A stretch of DNA of 53,298 nucleotides, taken from a virus. Positions 25,621 to 32,649 of the stretch are shown one piece after another; positions within the stretch are counted from its first letter, which is position 1; each line of letters starts with the position of its first letter. Below the pieces are notes generated by a model. The model worked only from the letters and a program-made list of their open reading frames with translations. It was not told the DNA's origin and made no database searches. The stretch covers positions 1-53,298 of IMG/VR virus record IMGVR_UViG_3300042691_044167; one strand, given 5' to 3'. Made by a program: the position numbers and the translations under genes.

Positions 25621-25636
25621 GGGGGCTGTTGCCCCC
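25621..25636 (-). other. GC hairpin after a stop codon
   Basis: GGGGGC-TGTT-GCCCCC is a perfect 6-bp stem and 4-nt loop, 4 nt beyond the stop of the 25641-25976 gene on the minus strand. It shares sequence and flank (CAGTTAAA) with the hairpin at 24184. No T-run is present. Confidence 0.6.
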
Positions 25637-25640
25637 GTTG

Positions 25641-25976
25641 TTATGCTGCTTGTTTGCGTTTTTTTTCCCAATTTTCGTTAACCACATCTAAAATGATGGC
25701 TTCACTATAAAAATAGTTGTCACTTAAAAATAATCTGTCTTTAAACCTCAAAGCGATGAGTTGATTAGGTTTTGTACCTTTTGAAGTATCACGAATAATG
25801 CCTAGTTCAGGAAATACACCCCCCTCATTCCACACGGTTTCTAAATCCCATTCCTTCACAGATCCCAATCTTTTTTTATATATGGTTTCTGAAACTTCAA
25901 TCAGCGAAAAATATTCATCAAACGTTATGTTTGCGTTACGTAAAATTTCATGCTCTTTTATGGTAAATTTAGTCAT
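25641..25976 (-). CDS. Hypothetical early protein
   Basis: The 111-residue protein starts behind AAGGAATTGAGATT. It has an N-terminal helix-turn segment (EHEILRNANITFDEYFSLIE, then VSETIYKKRLG) and the ending DRLFLSDNYFYSEAIILDVV, a possible distant version of the YYFVSKK pattern. The first 30 residues resemble those of the gene at 26.0 kb (MTNFTQNQL ... LFEVSADVFKAAA versus MTKFTIKEH ... LIEVSETIYKKRL), so these two are probable paralogues at their N termini. Function is unknown. Confidence 0.55.
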   Translation of the reverse strand: MTKFTIKEHEILRNANITFDEYFSLIEVSETIYKKRLGSVKEWDLETVWNEGGVFPELGIIRDTSKGTKPNQLIALRFKDRLFLSDNYFYSEAIILDVVNENWEKKRKQAA

Positions 25977-26000
25977 AATCTCAATTCCTTATGTTGGTAA

Positions 26001-26015
26001 GGGGGCATAGCCCCC
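26001..26015 (-). other. GC hairpin after a stop codon
   Basis: GGGGGC-ATA-GCCCCC forms a perfect 6-bp stem 5 nt beyond the stop of the 26021-26431 gene on the minus strand. It is the third hairpin of this kind in the array. Confidence 0.6.
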
Positions 26016-26020
26016 GTGGG

Positions 26021-26431
26021 TTAATAATAAATAGCGTATTGGTCGTGGTCATAATTGCAGTTGTCGAACGCCCCATTCAAATAGCGTTGATAGCGCTCTT
26101 GTTCTTCCTGAACACGCTCCATTAAATTTTTAATTCGTCTGGAACCGTAATAATTTATGTTCAAATAATATGCACATGCTGGCCTGCCATCCTCATTGAT
26201 TTTGGCGTCAACCGCAAACATGGCTTGGTCGTCCGTACCTTCATCGTCAATCGGCATGCGTTCGGAATAAACTCTTTCTTGAATTTTCTCAAAAACAGGA
26301 AGCTTATAAGAATAGTAGCCTGCCGCCGCTTTAAAAACGTCAGCACTTACTTCAAATAATCCTGCAATATCCTCTGGCGTCAATCCAGCTGCATCAAAGC
26401 GGTTTAATTGGTTTTGTGTAAAATTTGTCAT
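26021..26431 (-). CDS. Hypothetical early protein, first gene of the leftward array
   Basis: The 136-residue protein has an N-terminal segment (RFDAAGLTPEDIAGLFEVSA) that looks helix-turn-helix-like and matches the start of the next gene downstream. A central region contains YYLNINYYGSRRIKNLMERV and a Tyr/Asn/Asp-rich tail ends in YAIYY. It starts behind AAAAGGAATTGAGATT and follows a 28-nt box. As the first gene of the leftward early transcript it would be among the first expressed on infection. Function is unknown. Confidence 0.55.
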   Translation of the reverse strand: MTNFTQNQLNRFDAAGLTPEDIAGLFEVSADVFKAAAGYYSYKLPVFEKIQERVYSERMPIDDEGTDDQAMFAVDAKINEDGRPACAYYLNINYYGSRRIKNLMERVQEEQERYQRYLNGAFDNCNYDHDQYAIYY

Positions 26432-26462
26432 AATCTCAATTCCTTTTGTTCAATTTATATGC

Positions 26463-26672
26463 TTAGAATAAGCTATGTATTATTGCTTTTAAAGTTGAAG
26501 ATTTATTGCTTTTTCTATTAATAGTTGATTTAATCTGGGATAGGGATAAACCAAGCTTGAAAAGATTTGTTTTAATTATTTTCTGTGAAATTCTCTGGAT
26601 AGGTACTTTTTTAGACGTACCTTGATTGTTTTGAGGGGATTTATACCCTATTATTGCCTTTAACAGTCTCAT
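26463..26672 (-). CDS. Possible small basic protein in the early leader
   Basis: The 69-residue frame encodes a basic protein with runs of Lys, Ser and Asn (TSKKVPIQRISQKIIKTNLF, then LGLSLSQIKSTINRKSNKSS). The middle could form a short helix-turn-helix. A weak GGAATTTAAAAT precedes the ATG. It spans the 28-nt box at 26490, which reduces confidence that it is coding. If real, its location beside a divergent XRE regulator would suit a Cro-like repressor. Confidence 0.3.
   Translation of the reverse strand: MRLLKAIIGYKSPQNNQGTSKKVPIQRISQKIIKTNLFKLGLSLSQIKSTINRKSNKSSTLKAIIHSLF
26490..26517 (-). promoter_or_regulatory. 28-nt early-region box, copy 5 (leftward early leader)
   Basis: On the minus strand the box begins TAGAAAAAG and ends TTCAACTTTA over exactly 28 nt. 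It lies about 60 nt upstream of the first gene of the leftward array at 26431. Between 26518 and 26904 I see only this leader, the doubtful small frame and an AT-rich divergent promoter zone with further partial TCAACTT motifs at about 26692 and 26760. Confidence 0.5.
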
Positions 26673-26904
26673 ATTTTAAATTCCAATTTTATAAAAGTTG
26701 ACTTATAAAACTAGCTTAAAACATGGGTTTTGTGGGGGAAAGTAGAAAGAATGTTGAGTTTTCAACTTCTGGACTTTTTGAAGATAACAGTTACTAGTTT
26801 TTCTGCTGTTGTATAGACAAGAAGTTTGAGGATGTGGGGGCGTGGGTAAAAATAGTTTAACACGTCTTGTTGAGCGAATACAGGGGTTTTTGAAGGGGTT
26901 TAAA

Positions 26905-27861
26905 ATGAGTGTTAAAGGTATAAACTGGAAAGCGTTAGTTAAAGAGACGCTTATTAGACGCAAAGCTAAGGGCTTGACTCAAAAGGCTCATGCTGATGTT
27001 TTAGGGATAAGCGTTCCAACCTTGAGCAAGTTTGAATGTGGCGAAACGAATATGAGTTTGGATATTGTTTTTAAAATATTAGATTCTGTTGATTTGTTAG
27101 ACAAACCTGCATCTGCTGAAAGAGCGGACTTTGAACGTTTTATTGAAATGGGCAATAGCGTTTATCGAAAACTTGAAGGCACAAATGACGCTTATTTCTC
27201 AATGGCTTGTCAGATACATGAGAGCTGGCCTTATGGCGGCAAATCGTTTTTAAGAAATGACATGAAGCAGTTAAAATTTTATCCTTTAGTAGCTCAACAT
27301 CTGATAAGGCCAAACACATTTCGTTTTGATGAAAATCCTGTGTTTCCTCAATTAAATTATTTTGGACTAACATCAAAAACCAATCAGCCATTAATCTATG
27401 CGGCTAATCAGTACTTTGAAGATATGCAAGCTCAAGTAATGCCTGGTTCATTTATGGACGCCGTTCAACCTTTAGTGAATATGGCTAAATTTGTTTATTA
27501 TTGCATGGATATAGCAGCTGAATACACTAATAATCGTAATTGCAAATACTCATTTTCTATCACATTTAACCGCTTGCTGGGGCGAATCATGAGGAATCAG
27601 AGCTTTCCATTGAATGGAACGATGGTTGAACCTGAGTGTTCGGGGGCTGCTATTCAAGATTCGGTAACGCTAACTCTAGACATTTTCCCTTATCAAACCA
27701 ATGATGATACTTTGTTCGATTTGGCGTTGCCTTTGTACCAAGCTTTTGGCTTTTCAAAAGTTCCAAAAAACGTAAGAAAAAATTATAACGAATGGGTTTT
27801 AAGAAATGTGCCTCAATGGGCACGATATGATGATGAGGTTGAACAGGCGACGGATGAATAA
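26905..27861 (+). CDS. XRE-family transcriptional regulator
   Basis: The 318-residue start at 26905 is chosen because GAAGGGGTTTAAA precedes the ATG; a GTG frame begins 63 nt earlier without a comparable site. Residues about 10-65 are an XRE-type helix-turn-helix (TLIRRKAKGLTQKAHADVLG, then ISVPTLSKFECGETNMSLDI). The remaining 250 residues are unrecognised, alpha/beta, with no LexA-like protease Ser-Lys pattern that I can see. It diverges from the leftward early genes, the layout of a lysogeny or early-gene switch. The large unknown C-terminal domain is unusual for a phage repressor and may sense a ligand or partner. Its stop overlaps the next gene. Confidence 0.75.
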   Translation: MSVKGINWKALVKETLIRRKAKGLTQKAHADVLGISVPTLSKFECGETNMSLDIVFKILDSVDLLDKPASAERADFERFIEMGNSVYRKLEGTNDAYFSMACQIHESWPYGGKSFLRNDMKQLKFYPLVAQHLIRPNTFRFDENPVFPQLNYFGLTSKTNQPLIYAANQYFEDMQAQVMPGSFMDAVQPLVNMAKFVYYCMDIAAEYTNNRNCKYSFSITFNRLLGRIMRNQSFPLNGTMVEPECSGAAIQDSVTLTLDIFPYQTNDDTLFDLALPLYQAFGFSKVPKNVRKNYNEWVLRNVPQWARYDDEVEQATDE

Positions 27862-28354
27862 AGAATATATCGATGCAGCTCAAGAATATCTAAATTTTAA
27901 AGTAAAAAATAAAATAAAGGATTTAGAAGCTTTACAAAAAATAACTAATGAATTAAAGCCTTTGTGGGAATTAAGTAAAAAATTTCTTTCAGAGGAATTA
28001 ATTCTTGGTGACCATCAAATATTTATTTTGTCGGTTTTGTTAATTTTTCAAAAGAAAACAGACATTAAAATAAAAACTAGAAAAGATGTGTTGTGGGATC
28101 GATTTTGGATAGATCTTGATGAAAAAATTTTAAATGGAATCAAGTTTGAATTAAAAATTGGTTTGGGTTACGAAATTGATATCAATAATGAAATTTTTAA
28201 ATTAATAACCCGCAACTTGATTGTAAGCCTGCCGCAAACACCTGAAGAAATTGAAGCTAACGAATTCAAGGTTAAGGTAATCTCTCAAGATCTTTTTGAT
28301 AAGTATGATGAAAAGGTTTTATTTGCTTTAAAAGAGAAATTACATAACAGATGA
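27854..28354 (+). CDS. Hypothetical protein coupled to XRE regulator
   Basis: The start at 27854 (166 residues) overlaps the end of the XRE gene by 8 nt; a longer frame extending further into that gene is unlikely. The product is helical and charged (NFKVKNKIKDLEALQKITN) with a hydrophobic centre (HQIFILSVLLIFQKKTDIK). It ends by ATGA overlap with the next small gene. It may be a partner of the regulator, but no domain is recognised. Confidence 0.5.
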   Translation: MNKEYIDAAQEYLNFKVKNKIKDLEALQKITNELKPLWELSKKFLSEELILGDHQIFILSVLLIFQKKTDIKIKTRKDVLWDRFWIDLDEKILNGIKFELKIGLGYEIDINNEIFKLITRNLIVSLPQTPEEIEANEFKVKVISQDLFDKYDEKVLFALKEKLHNR

Positions 28355-28548
28355 ATTTGCCTAGAATTCCTCAAAAAGTATTAGACAATTTTCCAAAAGA
28401 TGAGCCATTCGATTTGAAATTGCTGTGTGAAAAGACAGGTTTTGCGATTGAAGTTGTTGAGGTAGCGTTGAGGTATTTGATTTCTCACAAGTTTATTTCT
28501 TTAACTCAAGATGATGGCAAATTGGTTTTAAAAAAGACAGGGAAGTGA
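28351..28548 (+). CDS. Small winged-helix-like protein
   Basis: The 65-residue protein reads as a compact winged helix: FDLKLLCEKTGFAIEVVEVA forms the helix-turn-helix, LRYLISHKFISL the recognition region and DDGKLVLKKTGK the wing. It is the third gene of the rightward regulator transcript and overlaps the preceding gene by 4 nt. A transcription or replication control role is plausible. Length and lack of a strict motif limit confidence. Confidence 0.5.
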   Translation: MNLPRIPQKVLDNFPKDEPFDLKLLCEKTGFAIEVVEVALRYLISHKFISLTQDDGKLVLKKTGK

Positions 28549-28570
28549 TGGATTTAAACCAATATTATTG

Positions 28571-29026
28571 TTATGATCTTTGACCGCTTCTACCTACTTC
28601 TTCCCAAAACTCGGCAGCTCTAGCGGATTGTCGTAACATTAAGCCAGTCGCCATGGCAATATTATCTGTGTTTAGAGTTATCCATTGCCATGTTTTCCTG
28701 CTACGTTTTTTAAGTATTTTCTCATGAATTAAAGAATAAATAACATCTTCAGGGTCAATCTCTAGTTCATTAAACATTTCTCTAAGAATTTTAGAAAAGA
28801 AATATTTAAATTTGTTTAGTGATATTTTGTTAAAAGCAGCTGTGAGTGCGATGGCTGCGATTTCTATATCATCTAGTTTGTTAGATTTTTTTTCACCAAT
28901 ATAGCAATTATGAATAATCTCAACTTCATCAGTTTTAATTTCATACAAATCTTTATCCAAGCTAATTAGTTCAAACACGTCTTTTGCTATTTTCTTCAGG
29001 TTGTGATTAAAATTATTATTGCTCAT
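28571..29026 (-). CDS. Hypothetical protein downstream of initiator-like gene
   Basis: The 151-residue version starts at 29026, overlapping the upstream stop by 11 nt; an ATG at 29044 is also possible. The protein is helical, with DDIEIAAIALTAAFNKISLN and YFFSKILREMFNELEIDPED, followed by a basic segment KKRSRKTWQWITLN. It converges with the rightward regulator genes, with only 22 nt between stops and no clear terminator hairpin. Function is unknown. Confidence 0.5.
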   Translation of the reverse strand: MSNNNFNHNLKKIAKDVFELISLDKDLYEIKTDEVEIIHNCYIGEKKSNKLDDIEIAAIALTAAFNKISLNKFKYFFSKILREMFNELEIDPEDVIYSLIHEKILKKRSRKTWQWITLNTDNIAMATGLMLRQSARAAEFWEEVGRSGQRS

Positions 29027-29183
29027 TCTTAATCTTATCTTCATTTTCTTGTTTTATAGAAGCAATGACTCTAGAAAATATTGCATCCTCTCTTATCATC
29101 CTTCCTAATTCGTTGTCAGGGGCTATTAGATGAGGTTCCCATAATTCTTGCAATCCTTTTTCTTTTTTTTCTTTAAACTTCAT
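29016..29183 (-). CDS. Small hypothetical protein
   Basis: The 55-residue start at 29183 overlaps the stop of the initiator-like gene as ATGA and has GGAAAG 7 nt upstream; an ATG 15 nt earlier lacks a site. The product (MKFKEKKEKGLQELWEPHLI onward) is charged and helical, ending in a Lys/Glu-rich tail. It is translationally coupled on both sides. Function is unknown. Confidence 0.5.
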   Translation of the reverse strand: MKFKEKKEKGLQELWEPHLIAPDNELGRMIREDAIFSRVIASIKQENEDKIKNEQ

Positions 29184-30595
29184 TCTTGATCTTTCCATAT
29201 CACGGTTAAACCATTGTTTTTGATCAGGGAATGATTATCTATAAAATCTTTCACCCTATCGTTTTCACTTCCGCACGCTTCACCAATAAGCGTATTTTTA
29301 AGAAACCGTCCAGTCTCTTTTTTTACCAACAGGATAATCTTTCTATTTTCTTTATCCCATTGTACGTTTTGCAAACACTCTACAATTTGAGGCGATAAGA
29401 TAACTTGATTTAGCAGACCCCAAATAAATTGATTTAAATTTTTAGATTCCAACTCCGTTAAGTTTTTCTGGGGTGTTGATATTCTTTCCATAAATCCAAC
29501 GGCAAGTTTTTCTCCAATCTCTCTGTTTCGTTTGATTTGTTCCTGTTCCGTTAAGCCAGAGCTTTTAACTATTTTCTTAGCGGTAGAAACTTTTGGGGCA
29601 CTGCCGTGGGCAACAATTTGCAATTTACCGCCATCAGGGTAGATCAAGATTTTTCGGTTAGGGTCATGGTGATCGGTTTTCATTTGAACAAGTTTGAAGA
29701 AGTCAAAATTCATGACTTTAAGAGCAACCTCTGTGGGGTTTTCAGCACCGTCCATTAACTCATCAAACAGGAATTCGTTAAGCACCACATGCTCAAGGTA
29801 GAGCCGCATGTTATCGGTATTTGTTTGAAAATTGTTGATGTAAACCGTTTTGAAATGGGCACAAAGCTGGTTCGTTTTGAGAGGCCTTTCAATCTTCAAA
29901 ACCCGCTCTGCATCGTTTAGAAAAACATCCAATGGCGTTGTTGGATTCTTGGAAGTGTCCGTTTTTTGGTTTGATTGCGAGATGTTGCGAAAATTGGAAA
30001 AATCCAAATTTGAAAAAAAATTTTTTGCTGCTGTATGCATAAATAATTTTATATTATTTATCTTTAAGTGAGTGTCATCGTGACCTATCGCACGATCGCT
30101 TGCAAGGGTAGGTAGAGCAGGGGGTTCAAAGGGTTCAGAAAATAGCGTTTTTTCAGTTGGTGCATTTTTTGCACTATCTGGTTTTGCGGAAAGTTTCTGT
30201 TGCCAGTAAAGCAAATGGTCTCGGAGTTTACCCGTAATCGATATCTTAAGTTCCTCGAGAAACTCAATAAACAACGGCCAGCAAAAAACCAATTTCGAGG
30301 GTTTCTTAAAACCTTGGTTTTCAACTTTCAAAAATCCAATATCTTTCAATTTCTTGAGGGCACGCTTGACCGTACTTTCACTGGTTAGCGATTTTTCAGC
30401 AAGAATGTGGATAGCAATGACCTTAGGGGTTTTGAGATTGTACGCCAGTTGATTCACAACTTTTAGCATTCCGTCTGTGAATCCATAGGTTTTTAAAGCT
30501 GCGTCTAAATTGTGGTGATGCACTCGGCAGGTTTGTGAAACATAACGTTTTTGAGTTCCAACAACATTATCGAAGCAAAGGGCTAATTGAGACAT
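29180..30595 (-). CDS. Winged-helix replication-initiator-like protein
   Basis: I place the start at the ATG at 30595 (471 residues, MSQLALCFDNV); a TTG frame begins 39 nt earlier inside the preceding gene. Residues about 55-110 form a winged helix (IAIHILAEKSLTSESTVKRA, then LKKLKDIGFLKVEN) like those of phage and plasmid replication initiators. A long polar middle (about 140-230) looks disordered. The C-terminal 90 residues have an order of helices and strands (QVILSPQIVECLQNVQWDKE, then RKIILLVKKETGRFLKN) loosely recalling DnaA domain I or initiator partner-binding domains. With the preceding HTH gene it forms a candidate replication unit. A transcription regulator is the alternative. Confidence 0.5.
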   Translation of the reverse strand: MSQLALCFDNVVGTQKRYVSQTCRVHHHNLDAALKTYGFTDGMLKVVNQLAYNLKTPKVIAIHILAEKSLTSESTVKRALKKLKDIGFLKVENQGFKKPSKLVFCWPLFIEFLEELKISITGKLRDHLLYWQQKLSAKPDSAKNAPTEKTLFSEPFEPPALPTLASDRAIGHDDTHLKINNIKLFMHTAAKNFFSNLDFSNFRNISQSNQKTDTSKNPTTPLDVFLNDAERVLKIERPLKTNQLCAHFKTVYINNFQTNTDNMRLYLEHVVLNEFLFDELMDGAENPTEVALKVMNFDFFKLVQMKTDHHDPNRKILIYPDGGKLQIVAHGSAPKVSTAKKIVKSSGLTEQEQIKRNREIGEKLAVGFMERISTPQKNLTELESKNLNQFIWGLLNQVILSPQIVECLQNVQWDKENRKIILLVKKETGRFLKNTLIGEACGSENDRVKDFIDNHSLIKNNGLTVIWKDQE

Positions 30596-30596
30596 A

Positions 30597-30926
30597 TCAA
30601 ATCGACCCGCCAATAATACGATTAAATTTCTCAAAATCTATAGTAATGATTGGACTTTGGTGATGTCGTAGTTTGAGGTCAAAAACACCCATGCGTCTAA
30701 GTACGTGATAGGCTCGTCTAATGGTTTGATCATGGCAATTAAAGAATTTAGCTACCTCTTTTTGCCTAATTTCGTGGCCTTTTAAGACCTCATCAACCAG
30801 ATAAAAAATTATTCTAGTGCCAAATTTCGTAGCTCCAAACTGTTTTAGCCTTTTAACGGCTATTAATTCGGAGTTATTTTTTTCGTCATTTTCCTTGAAC
30901 GCTAGGTTCTCTGTCGTTTTTTCCAT
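30597..30926 (-). CDS. Winged-helix DNA-binding protein
   Basis: The 109-residue protein carries a clear helix-turn-helix with wing. Helices in GTRIIFYLVDEVLKGHEIRQ are followed by the recognition region KEVAKFFNCHDQTIRRAYHV and then LRRMGVFDLKLRHH. The pattern resembles that in the next gene, so the two may share ancestry. It ends 1 nt before the initiator-like gene and is the first gene after a 500-nt noncoding region. It is likely a regulator or replication partner. Confidence 0.6.
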   Translation of the reverse strand: MEKTTENLAFKENDEKNNSELIAVKRLKQFGATKFGTRIIFYLVDEVLKGHEIRQKEVAKFFNCHDQTIRRAYHVLRRMGVFDLKLRHHQSPIITIDFEKFNRIIGGSI

Positions 30927-31102
30927 TTTTGCCTATTCCAAATTTTTAACTGTTTTTTGAATTAACAGTTGCAATTTTTTTCCAATGTGTTATAGTTCTT
31001 TTATAAACAAAGGCCTTTTTTCTGTGGTTTGATTTCTTTGTCGTGATTTTCCATGGTTAAAGTTTCCTCTGATTTTTTATAGTTCGTATATAATACATAG
31101 AA

Positions 31103-31138
31103 AACGCCTAGTTATTCCAATCTAGGCGTTTTTTTTTG
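31103..31138 (+). terminator. Intrinsic terminator
   Basis: AACGCCTAG and CTAGGCGTT form a perfect 9-bp stem around a 10-nt loop, followed by eight T residues. A TATAAT hexamer lies only 9 nt upstream, so a transcript starting there would end almost immediately. It looks like a tight insulator or attenuator. Confidence 0.75.
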
Positions 31139-31254
31139 CCATAGATGCTGCGTAATAACAACACTAACAGATAAAAAAATAATCTGTCATCCCCTAAAAT
31201 TTGTTTTTTTGAAAAAAAGTTTGATTGTTTTTTAAAAATAATAAAATTATAATT

Positions 31255-31276
31255 CCTGAGGAACCATCAGGTTTTT
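31255..31276 (+). terminator. Weak terminator with alternative pairing
   Basis: CCTGA and TCAGG pair around GGAACCA, followed by TTTTT. The overlapping GAGGAA can instead pair with TTCCTC at about 31281-31286, so the two structures exclude each other, as in an attenuator. Confidence 0.4.
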
Positions 31277-31336
31277 CAATTCCTCCTTTTGGTTCTGTAT
31301 ATTTGTAATATTAAAACTTTTCTTTTTTTAAGCTCG

Positions 31337-31386
31337 CCCTACTGAATCATGACCCTCCACATTGTGATTTCGTAGGGTTTTTTTTT
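31337..31386 (+). terminator. Intrinsic terminator
   Basis: CCCTACTGAATCA and TGATTTCGTAGGG form an imperfect stem closed by six perfect GC-rich pairs (CCCTAC/GTAGGG), followed by nine T residues. It ends about 45 nt before the start at 31431. Confidence 0.65.
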
Positions 31387-31430
31387 CTTTTGTGTTAAAA
31401 TTGTTTTAGAAGCTTTTTCTATGTTCTTCT

Positions 31431-31892
31431 ATGAAATTTTTATATTTATCCCTTCTTGTTCTTTCAACAGCTTGTGCCAATGAACCTACTTTAGACATCG
31501 CTCATCCCATTCCTCGACACGGTTCAGAAGGTTATGATTCTCCACATTTGGCTATTGATTTAGCAAGATTGCGACATAATGAAGTCAGAGCTGAAGTAGC
31601 TAGCGGGATGGAAGCCCGTCACACATGGCATAAAATTTCAAACGCAAGTGAAACCGCATCCGTTATTTTCACAGGTGTCGGAGCTGTTATTGCCTTTGCT
31701 GCCAGTTTTTACAAACTTCCAATTATCGCTTTTGTGGCAGGAATAGGTTCAACAGTCGCCTTGGTTCTTAAAGGATTTAGCAGCTACGCTATCACTGAAA
31801 GTCAAGAGAGAACAGCCCAAGTTAACGCTGAACTAGCCAGACTTGGAATTGCTCCGTTGCCAGCTATTGAGAATCCTTCTTTGCAGAATTAA
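31431..31892 (+). CDS. Exported or membrane protein with signal-like N terminus
   Basis: The 153-residue protein has a hydrophobic N-terminal signal (MKFLYLSLLVLSTACANEP). The Cys at residue 15 could make it a lipoprotein, although the preceding S-T-A is not an ideal lipobox. A soluble helical segment follows, then a hydrophobic hairpin of about residues 78-115 (ASVIFTGVGAVIAFAASFYK, then IIAFVAGIGSTVALVLKG) and a short polar tail. Envelope-located phage proteins of this kind include superinfection-exclusion factors and spanin-like proteins, but neither can be assigned. Its 3' end overlaps the convergent next gene by 29 nt. Confidence 0.5.
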   Translation: MKFLYLSLLVLSTACANEPTLDIAHPIPRHGSEGYDSPHLAIDLARLRHNEVRAEVASGMEARHTWHKISNASETASVIFTGVGAVIAFAASFYKLPIIAFVAGIGSTVALVLKGFSSYAITESQERTAQVNAELARLGIAPLPAIENPSLQN

Positions 31893-32580
31893 TTTCCCAA
31901 TTTTTAATTCTATTTTCAATTTCCGTCTCTATTTCTTCTTCTGTTAAAGCTTGTACAGCTTTAAAATTACGCTCGTTCTCTGGATCTAAAATAGCCCAAA
32001 AACAAGCTTGCAATGTAGCGTATAAACTTAAATACGTGTTATCTTCCCATTCCAACCATTTATCTAATGCTTTAGATATATGAAAAGCCTGCATCAAAAG
32101 TTTTAAACCATAGCAATAAAGCAATTCTGATAGTTGTTCGTGGAAAATATCATGCTGCACCTTTAAAGCTATATCTTCTAACTTTTTCAAAACAATTAAT
32201 TTCCCCATAAAAAATCCATATAAGCTATTTTTTATTTGGTCACTTTTGATTTGAGGGCTATCGTTTTCCCAATATATTTTATTGTTTTTTAAAATTCTAA
32301 AATAACGTCTTAAAACAGGATGCATTAATCCATCGTCAGGATAAATATCTTGAAAATTTTCTAAATTCTCACAAAAGAGTTTTTCAGTTTCTTGACGATG
32401 GGGAAATAGATCATTTTCAATGGAATTATCTTTTAAAATATACTGGATGTGATCACGTATAGACGTCATAGAGCCTTTTTCTTTTTTGCGTTCTGTTTTA
32501 TTTTGTAATTTAAAATTGTAATCAAAACGCTGACACCAACGCCAAATCTTAGGATTATCTTTTAACCTAACAAATGCCAT
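31864..32580 (-). CDS. Hypothetical helical protein
   Basis: The 238-residue, mostly helical protein has a basic N-terminal region (MAFVRLKDNPKIWRWCQRFD) and an aromatic/Leu-rich centre (LSELLYCYGLKLLMQAFHIS). The C terminus is acidic (TEEEIETEIENRIKNWE). It diverges from the AlpA-like gene and may share its promoter zone. No family is recognised. Confidence 0.48.
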   Translation of the reverse strand: MAFVRLKDNPKIWRWCQRFDYNFKLQNKTERKKEKGSMTSIRDHIQYILKDNSIENDLFPHRQETEKLFCENLENFQDIYPDDGLMHPVLRRYFRILKNNKIYWENDSPQIKSDQIKNSLYGFFMGKLIVLKKLEDIALKVQHDIFHEQLSELLYCYGLKLLMQAFHISKALDKWLEWEDNTYLSLYATLQACFWAILDPENERNFKAVQALTEEEIETEIENRIKNWEINSAKKDSQ

Positions 32581-32649
32581 TTTTTTAATTTATCCTTTTA
32601 GAATGCAATAATAAATCTTATACCAAAATATTGTTAGGGTTAATGGCAA

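Larger units (their letters stand above)
30927..31430. other. Noncoding region with three hairpin/T-run elements
   Basis: No gene is supported in these 504 bases. The region is very AT-rich and holds three plus-strand hairpins followed by T-runs (31103-31138, 31255-31276, 31337-31386). A TATAAT hexamer at 31089-31094 lies just before the first. Short leader or regulatory RNAs, or insulation of the replication genes from the rightward unit at 31431, would explain it. Confidence 0.5.

Noticed and set aside
24184-26015. CRISPR-like array suggested by recurring GGGGGC hairpins
   Set aside because: There are only three irregularly spaced hairpins between genes, with no constant repeat-spacer units.
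26703-26963. Minus-strand frame of 86 codons opposite the XRE gene start
   Set aside because: It overlaps the divergent promoter zone and the start of the well-supported XRE gene, and its product looks like translated noncoding sequence.
29180-30595. Firm assignment as a DnaA-like or RepA protein
   Set aside because: The winged helix is clear, but the C-terminal similarity to DnaA domain I is only an impression of secondary-structure order; kept as initiator-like.
31431-31892. Spanin lipoprotein
   Set aside because: The lipobox is poor, the protein has a hydrophobic hairpin unlike known spanins, and it is not near the endolysin.
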